A stretch of 64,000 nt of DNA, from assembly GCF_020618415.1 (NCBI RefSeq), contig NZ_CP085344.1, positions 124,001 through 188,000 on the forward strand, written 5' to 3'. The stretch's first letter is position 1, and every line of letters begins with the position of its first letter. Made by a program: the position numbers and the translations under genes. Below, in pieces: positions 59,793-64,000 of the stretch. This DNA comes from Cupriavidus sp. MP-37. GTDB lineage: Bacteria; Pseudomonadota; Gammaproteobacteria; Burkholderiales; Burkholderiaceae. The notes below the pieces were generated by a model, which was not told the DNA's origin, did no database searches, and saw nothing but the letters and a program-made list of their open reading frames with translations.

Positions 59793-60712
59793 GAGATCGA
59801 TCGATCAGTCGCCGGCTCGGAATCCGTGCCCTCGGCAGCCGGCTTGTCAGGGGTGCCTGGGTTGCCTGGGGTGCCCGCTCCGGCGGGATGCTTGTAGCGG
59901 TTGTAGCCCCACAGGTATTGCGTCGGGCACAGGCCTACCAGTTCTTCGATGGTGCGGTTGATGACCGCGGCGGCGGCGGCCGGATCGTCCGGCAGCATGC
60001 CGCCCTGGTTGATCACGCGCAGATGGCCGCGGTAGCCGGCGCCGCGCGGCAGCCGCTCGGCGAAGATCGCCACCACCGGTGCGCCGGTCAGCTGCTGCAG
60101 CCGGTGCACCAGCGCCATGGTATAGGCGGGCTTGCCGAAGAACGGCGCCCAGTGGCCTTCGCCGCCGCTGGGCACCTGGTCGGGCAGGATGCCCACCGCC
60201 TGGCCGCGTTTGAGCGCCTTCACCAGCATGCGCACGCCGCGCGGCGTCGCCGGCGCCATGTGCATGCCGGGCCGGGTGCGCATCTTTTCGATCCAGTCGC
60301 GCAGCCACGGCTGGTGCGGCGGCTTGAACAGCGCCGTCACCGGGCGATGCAGGGCGTGGGATTGCGGCAGCACCTCGAAGCAGCCCAGGTGCGGGGTCAG
60401 GATGATGATGCCCTTGCCGCGCGCCTGCAGCGTGGCGAGCTCGGGCCACAGGTAGTCATCGAAGCCATACAGCTTGGCGCCGATCCGTGAGCGGCTCCAG
60501 AAATAGGGCATCTCGATGATCATGCGGCCGGCCGAGCGGGCGGCCTCGTCGATCATCGCCTCGGTGGCATCGGGGAAGGCGAGCCGGAAATTTTCCCGCA
60601 GGCGCTGGCCATAGCGGCCGGGCAGCCGTGCGATCAGCAGGCCCAGCGCGCCGCCCGCGGCTTGCAGCAGCCGCAGCGGAAAACGGGAGATCAGCCAGAA
60701 TAAAAAAGTCAT
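59789..60712 (-). CDS. lpxL: Lipid A acyltransferase (LpxL/HtrB family), copy 1
   Basis: The start at 60712 gives 307 residues starting MTFLFWLISRFPLRLLQAAGG, a membrane anchor. The catalytic HX4E lies in LTPHLGCFEVLPQ, and the donor-binding motif is ILPDQVPSGGEGHWAPFFGKPAYTM. The C-terminal tail is Pro/Thr-rich and low complexity. It differs clearly from copy 2, so the two may add different acyl chains. Its promoter lies in the 277-bp region shared with metK. Confidence 0.92.
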   Translation of the reverse strand: MTFLFWLISRFPLRLLQAAGGALGLLIARLPGRYGQRLRENFRLAFPDATEAMIDEAARSAGRMIIEMPYFWSRSRIGAKLYGFDDYLWPELATLQARGKGIIILTPHLGCFEVLPQSHALHRPVTALFKPPHQPWLRDWIEKMRTRPGMHMAPATPRGVRMLVKALKRGQAVGILPDQVPSGGEGHWAPFFGKPAYTMALVHRLQQLTGAPVVAIFAERLPRGAGYRGHLRVINQGGMLPDDPAAAAAVINRTIEELVGLCPTQYLWGYNRYKHPAGAGTPGNPGTPDKPAAEGTDSEPATDRSIS

Positions 60713-60849
60713 CAGGCGTGGAAAACGGGTCCAGGCAAGTCCGCCGCGGGTCTGTGCCGGGATCGGACGGGCACGCAGGCGTGGGTCCGGCATGCCGGCA
60801 AGGTGTCGTACCGCACCCCTGTGGCACTGCAACGACGCCTGCAGGCGCG

Positions 60850-60855
60850 TATAAT
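60850..60855 (+). promoter_or_regulatory. metK promoter -10 box
   Basis: A perfect TATAAT lies 8 bases before the riboswitch P1 stem, the same geometry as at metX. A weak -35 (CTGCAA at 60828-60833) is 16 bases upstream. Confidence 0.75.
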
Positions 60856-60862
60856 AGCGTGT

Positions 60863-60933
60863 ATCGCCGAGTTAACTGACAACTTGCGGGGCGATGCGGC
60901 TCTGACCGGGCTGCCTGAAATACCGCTAAAGCG
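60863..60933 (+). ncRNA. SAM-II-like riboswitch with an added hairpin, upstream of metK
   Basis: P1 is ATCGCC (60863-60868) with GGCGAT (60890-60895). The loop starts GAGTT and ends CTTGCGG. The 3' core TGAAATACCGCTAAAGCG (60916-60933) parallels the metX element. Between them, GCGGCTC (60896-60902) pairs with GGGCTGC (60908-60914) as an extra hairpin, like the one at metX. No T-tract terminator lies before the start codon, so control here may be translational. The SAM-II assignment is by pattern and by gene context (metK makes S-adenosylmethionine). Confidence 0.72.
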
Positions 60934-60989
60934 TCGCCGCCATGGACCGAACAGGCTGGCACGCAATAGCCAACCTGGAGAATAAGTTC

Positions 60990-62153
60990 GTGGCAAACGA
61001 CTTCCTTTTTACTTCGGAATCCGTCTCCGAAGGCCATCCCGACAAGGTCGCAGACCAGATTTCCGACGCCGTCCTGGACGCCATCCTGGCGCAGGACAAG
61101 TATGCGCGTGTGGCAGCTGAGACGCTTTGCAACACCGGTCTGGTGGTGCTGGCCGGGGAAATCACCACGACCGCCAACGTCGACTATATCCAGATCGCGC
61201 GCGACACCATCAAGCGCATCGGCTACGACAACACTGATTACGGCATCGACTACAAGGGTTGCGCGGTGCTGGTGGCCTATGACAAGCAGTCGCCCGACAT
61301 CGCCCAGGGCGTCGACCGCGCCTCCGACGACTACCTGAACCAGGGCGCCGGCGACCAGGGCCTGATGTTCGGCTACGCCTGCGACGAGACCCCGGAACTG
61401 ATGCCGTTCCCGATCTACTACGCGCACCGCCTGGTCGAGCGCCAGTCGCAGCTGCGCCGCGACGGCCGCTTGCCCTGGCTGCGCCCGGACGCCAAGTCGC
61501 AGGTCACGGTGCGCTATGTCGACGGCAAGCCGCACAGCGTCGACACCGTGGTGCTGTCGACCCAGCATGCCCCGGACATCACCCAGGCGCAGATCCGCGA
61601 GGCCGTGATCGAGGAGATCATCAAGCCGGTGCTGCCGGCGGAGATGCTCAAAGAGACCAAGTACCTGGTGAACCCGACCGGGCGCTTCGTGATCGGCGGG
61701 CCGCAGGGCGACTGCGGCCTGACCGGGCGCAAGATCATCGTCGACACCTACGGCGGCGCTTCACCGCACGGCGGCGGCGCGTTCTCGGGCAAGGACCCGT
61801 CCAAGGTCGACCGCTCGGCCGCCTACGCCGCGCGCTACGTGGCCAAGAACGTGGTGGCCTCGGGCCTGGCGCGGCAGTGCCAGGTGCAGGTCAGCTACGC
61901 CATCGGCGTGGCCCGGCCGATCAACGTGACGGTCTATACCGAAGGCACCGGCAAGATTCCGGATGCCAAGATCGCGGAACTGGTGCAGGAGCATTTCGAC
62001 CTGCGGCCGAAGGGTATTGTGCAGATGCTGGATCTGCTGCGGCCGATCTATGAGAAGACGGCTGCCTATGGGCACTTCGGGCGTGAAGAGCCGGAGTTCT
62101 CGTGGGAGGCTACGGATAAGGCGGCTGCGTTGCGGTCTGCTGCTGGGTTGTAA
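60990..62153 (+). CDS. metK: S-adenosylmethionine synthetase
   Basis: The GTG at 60990 (TGGAGAATAAG upstream) gives 387 residues, the family's usual length, starting [30 protein letters not shown]. An in-frame ATG at 60942 would add 16 residues but has no ribosome site. Further motifs are the [12 protein letters not shown] loop and [16 protein letters not shown]. It makes S-adenosylmethionine from methionine and ATP. The SAM-II-like leader would give direct feedback control. Confidence 0.97.
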   Translation: MANDFLFTSESVSEGHPDKVADQISDAVLDAILAQDKYARVAAETLCNTGLVVLAGEITTTANVDYIQIARDTIKRIGYDNTDYGIDYKGCAVLVAYDKQSPDIAQGVDRASDDYLNQGAGDQGLMFGYACDETPELMPFPIYYAHRLVERQSQLRRDGRLPWLRPDAKSQVTVRYVDGKPHSVDTVVLSTQHAPDITQAQIREAVIEEIIKPVLPAEMLKETKYLVNPTGRFVIGGPQGDCGLTGRKIIVDTYGGASPHGGGAFSGKDPSKVDRSAAYAARYVAKNVVASGLARQCQVQVSYAIGVARPINVTVYTEGTGKIPDAKIAELVQEHFDLRPKGIVQMLDLLRPIYEKTAAYGHFGREEPEFSWEATDKAAALRSAAGL

Positions 62154-62183
62154 GCGGTACGTCGGAGCCCGGACTTCGGCAGG

Positions 62184-62222
62184 CCCCGCCAGCTCGCAAG
62201 GGTTGGTGGGGTTTCGTGTTTT
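62184..62222 (+). terminator. Terminator of metK
   Basis: CCCCGCCA pairs with TGGTGGGG (one mismatch) and is followed by a T-rich run TTTCGTGTTTTT. It begins 31 bases after the metK stop. Confidence 0.75.
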
Positions 62223-62237
62223 TGGGCGGTCGCTGTT

Positions 62238-62279
62238 GGTGACATGCTGTCGGCTTTCAAAGGCCGACAGCATGTCACC
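62238..62279. repeat. Long perfect inverted repeat, 17-bp arms
   Basis: GGTGACATGCTGTCGGC and GCCGACAGCATGTCACC flank an 8-base centre. No T tract follows and no known class fits. It lies between the metK terminator and the Kdo hydroxylase gene. It could be an operator, an RNA structure or a mobile-repeat remnant. Confidence 0.85.
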
Positions 62280-62384
62280 AGCCTCGACCACGCGTGAAAG
62301 GCTGAAATCCGCCTCCATTTCCCCCAGTAGTAAAATCCCAGATCACAAAAAACTCCTTTCCGGGGCCCCGTCCCCAGGACTCCC

Positions 62385-63326
62385 ATGCCCGCTGCACCAG
62401 CCGTTGCCACTGCCACGCCGACCCGCTCCGCATCCGAAGGGACCCTCGACCTGATCCGCCCGCAGCCCTACGCCGACTGGGCTCCGCAGGTCACCCCCGA
62501 GGAACGCGCCACGCTGCGCCGCGAGCTGGAGCAGGGCGCGGTGCTTTACTTCCCCAAGCTGAAGTTCCATTTCCAGCCCGGCGAAGAGCGCTTCCTCGAC
62601 AGCCGTTATTCCGACGGCAAGTCCAAGAACATCAACCTGCGGGCCGACGACACCGCGGTGCGCGGCGCGCAGGGCAGCCCGCAGGACCTGGCCGACCTGT
62701 ACTCGCTGATCCGCCGCTACGCCGACAGCAGCGAGTTGCTGATCCGCACGCTGTTCCCCGAATACATCCCCCACATGACGCGCGCCGGCACCTCGCTGCG
62801 GCCCAGCGAGATCGCCGGACGCCCGGTCAGCTGGCGCAAGGACGACACCCGCCTGCATGTGGACTCGTTCCCGTCCAACCCGATGCTCGGCAAGCGTCTG
62901 TTGCGCGTGTTCCACAATATCGACCCGGCCGCGCCGCGCGTGTGGCGGGTGGGCGAGCCGTTCGGCGACTTTGCGCAGAAGTTCGTGCCCAAGACCCACG
63001 GCATGTGGCCGGGGCAGGCGGCGCTGATGAAGCTGCTGCATATCACCAAGCGCCGGCGCTCGGAATATGACCACCGCATGCTGCAGCTGCATGACCTGGC
63101 CAAGGCCGACCTCGACTACCAGGCCAACGTGCCGCAGCAGGAATTCCACTTCCCGCCGGGTGCGACCTGGATCGTCTTCAGCGACCAGCTGCTGCACGCC
63201 GCCATGCGCGGGCGCGCGATGATGGAGCAGACCATCTACCTGGCGCCGCAGGCGATTTCGGACCACACCCATTCGCCCGAGGCGGTGCTGTCGCGCATGC
63301 TCGGGCGGCCGATGCTGGTGTCGTGA
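62385..63326 (+). CDS. kdoO: Kdo hydroxylase (KdoO family, Fe(II)/2-oxoglutarate dioxygenase)
   Basis: The 313-residue protein matches the Kdo_hydroxy family in length and in motifs: GAVLYFPKLKF, SKNINLRADDT, the iron ligands His and Asp in TRLHVDSFPSNP and a distal His in FSDQLLHAAMRG. In Burkholderia and relatives this enzyme hydroxylates Kdo to Ko in the inner core of LPS. Its proximity to two lpxL genes forms a loose LPS-modification cluster. Confidence 0.9.
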   Translation: MPAAPAVATATPTRSASEGTLDLIRPQPYADWAPQVTPEERATLRRELEQGAVLYFPKLKFHFQPGEERFLDSRYSDGKSKNINLRADDTAVRGAQGSPQDLADLYSLIRRYADSSELLIRTLFPEYIPHMTRAGTSLRPSEIAGRPVSWRKDDTRLHVDSFPSNPMLGKRLLRVFHNIDPAAPRVWRVGEPFGDFAQKFVPKTHGMWPGQAALMKLLHITKRRRSEYDHRMLQLHDLAKADLDYQANVPQQEFHFPPGATWIVFSDQLLHAAMRGRAMMEQTIYLAPQAISDHTHSPEAVLSRMLGRPMLVS

Positions 63327-63349
63327 GCGCGGCCCGCGCCGGCTGAAGC

Positions 63350-64000
63350 TCAACGCAGCAGCAGGCGCAGCATGGTGTCGAAGGTCTTGCCGTAAGGCGG
63401 CTTGAGCAGGCCGGCGCCGTTGAGGCTGGCCTGGTGGAACACCGGCTTCACCTTCGAGAAGGTATCGAAGCCTGCCTGCCCGTGATACGCGCCCATGCCG
63501 CTGGCGCCGACGCCGCCGAACGGCAGGCCGTCCTGGGCGATATGGAACAGGGTGTCGTTGACGGTCACGCCGCCGGCGACGGTCTGCTTCATCACATGGT
63601 CGACGGCGCCGCGGTCGCGCTCGAACACATACAGCGCCAGCGGCCGCGGGCGCGCGTTGATGTAGTCGACCGCCTCGTCGAGCGTGCGGTAAGTCACCAC
63701 CGGCAGCACCGGTCCGAAGATTTCCTCGCGCATGGCGGTCACGCCTTCCGGCACATCCAGCAGCAGCACCGGAGGCAGGCGCCGCGCCTGCGCGTCCGGT
63801 TGCGCCTCAGACAGCGGCACCACGGTTGCACCCTGAGCCGCGGCCTCGTCGACCAGTCCTGCCAGCCGAGCGAAATGCCGCGGGCTGATGATGCTGGTGT
63901 AGTCCGCGTTGCGCGCCAGGTCCGGGTAGAGCCGGCCCACGCAGCGGCGCGCCGCTTCCACCAGTTGCGCCCGCAGGTCCTCCGGCACCAGCACATAGTC
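63350..64000 (-). CDS. Aldehyde dehydrogenase, C-terminal part (coniferyl aldehyde dehydrogenase-like, 5' truncated by window edge)
   Basis: The frame is open to the right edge (Asp-Tyr precede VLVPEDLR), so the N-terminal half with the catalytic Cys lies outside. The C-terminal part has the NAD-binding MREEIFGPVLPVVTYRTLDEA and NDTLFHIAQDGLPFGGVGASGMGAYHG. The VNDTLFH and GMGAYHG features are typical of the coniferyl aldehyde dehydrogenase/CalB and YwdH group. The stop is close to the convergent KdoO stop (23 bases). Confidence 0.9.
   Translation of the reverse strand, partial: DYVLVPEDLRAQLVEAARRCVGRLYPDLARNADYTSIISPRHFARLAGLVDEAAAQGATVVPLSEAQPDAQARRLPPVLLLDVPEGVTAMREEIFGPVLPVVTYRTLDEAVDYINARPRPLALYVFERDRGAVDHVMKQTVAGGVTVNDTLFHIAQDGLPFGGVGASGMGAYHGQAGFDTFSKVKPVFHQASLNGAGLLKPPYGKTFDTMLRLLLR

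Noticed and set aside
60942..60989. An in-frame ATG start for metK
   Set aside because: No ribosome site, and it adds 16 residues absent from the family. GTG 60990 fits better.
62238..62279. The 17-bp inverted repeat as a second metK terminator
   Set aside because: It has no T tract on either strand, and a better terminator lies just upstream.

Overview
This is a high-GC, densely packed chromosomal window from a betaproteobacterium. The best fit is Burkholderiales, family Burkholderiaceae, close to Cupriavidus/Ralstonia. The evidence is the gene set and order (aceK-carbonic anhydrase, liu genes with bioAFDB, hslVU, argB-nucleotidase-slmA, metXW, dapF-lpxL-lpxL against metK), GTG/TTG starts with strong GGAGG ribosome sites, many 4-bp ATGA gene overlaps, and tripartite-tricarboxylate (Bug) binding proteins. 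The species is not resolved. I saw no rRNA, tRNA, IS element, prophage or CRISPR array. The only clear accessory module is an mqsRA toxin-antitoxin pair at about 53.4-54.1 kb.

Region 1 (1-22.1 kb, all plus strand) is catabolism plus biotin. It opens with the end of isovaleryl-CoA dehydrogenase, then aceK-carbonic anhydrase, a thiolase, an SDR, an acyl-CoA dehydrogenase, a run of overlapping small enzymes (DsbA-like isomerase, HAD phosphatase, YchJ, GST), methylglutaconyl-CoA hydratase, bioA-bioF-bioD-bioB, the biotin-dependent carboxylase subunit (liuD), a hydroxyacid dehydrogenase and HMG-CoA lyase (liuE). A tightly coupled set follows: YbaK editing protein, FlK-type thioesterase, DUF1289 and an MBL hydrolase. 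Biotin synthesis therefore sits inside the leucine-degradation genes, next to the enzyme that needs biotin. A REP-like palindrome occurs in five copies at three loci here.

Region 2 (22.1-29.2 kb, minus strand) looks like a zinc-homeostasis block. One operon is a CobW-type GTPase, a small DUF2946-like protein and a TonB-dependent receptor. The other is a Fur/Zur regulator followed by a His-rich CobW GTPase. The two operons share a matching dyad upstream. A DksA that has lost most of its zinc-finger cysteines lies between them. A haloacetate-dehalogenase-like hydrolase diverges from zur.

Region 3 (30-41.6 kb) holds a Bug-type binding protein, hslVU, a small exported protein, a RegB/RegA-type redox two-component system next to a PCu(A)C copper chaperone, a LysR regulator, a YdcZ-like membrane protein overlapping a CWC-type Cys-rich protein, argB, a pyrimidine-nucleotidase-like HAD protein and slmA.

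Region 4 (41.6-52.3 kb) has metX-metW behind a SAM-II-like riboswitch with a terminator, a VOC/TetR divergent pair with duplicated operators, a LysR/EamA pair, a TesB-like thioesterase, an AmpG permease, an M48 protease and an unusual cytoplasmic S8 protease.

Region 5 (52.3-64 kb) has argC, mqsRA, xthA, pyrE, a patatin, PPK2, the lpxL-lpxL-dapF operon, metK behind a second SAM-II-like element, a Kdo hydroxylase and the end of an aldehyde dehydrogenase. The strongest points for follow-up are the two SAM-II-like riboswitches that share an added stem, and the candidate Zur regulon.
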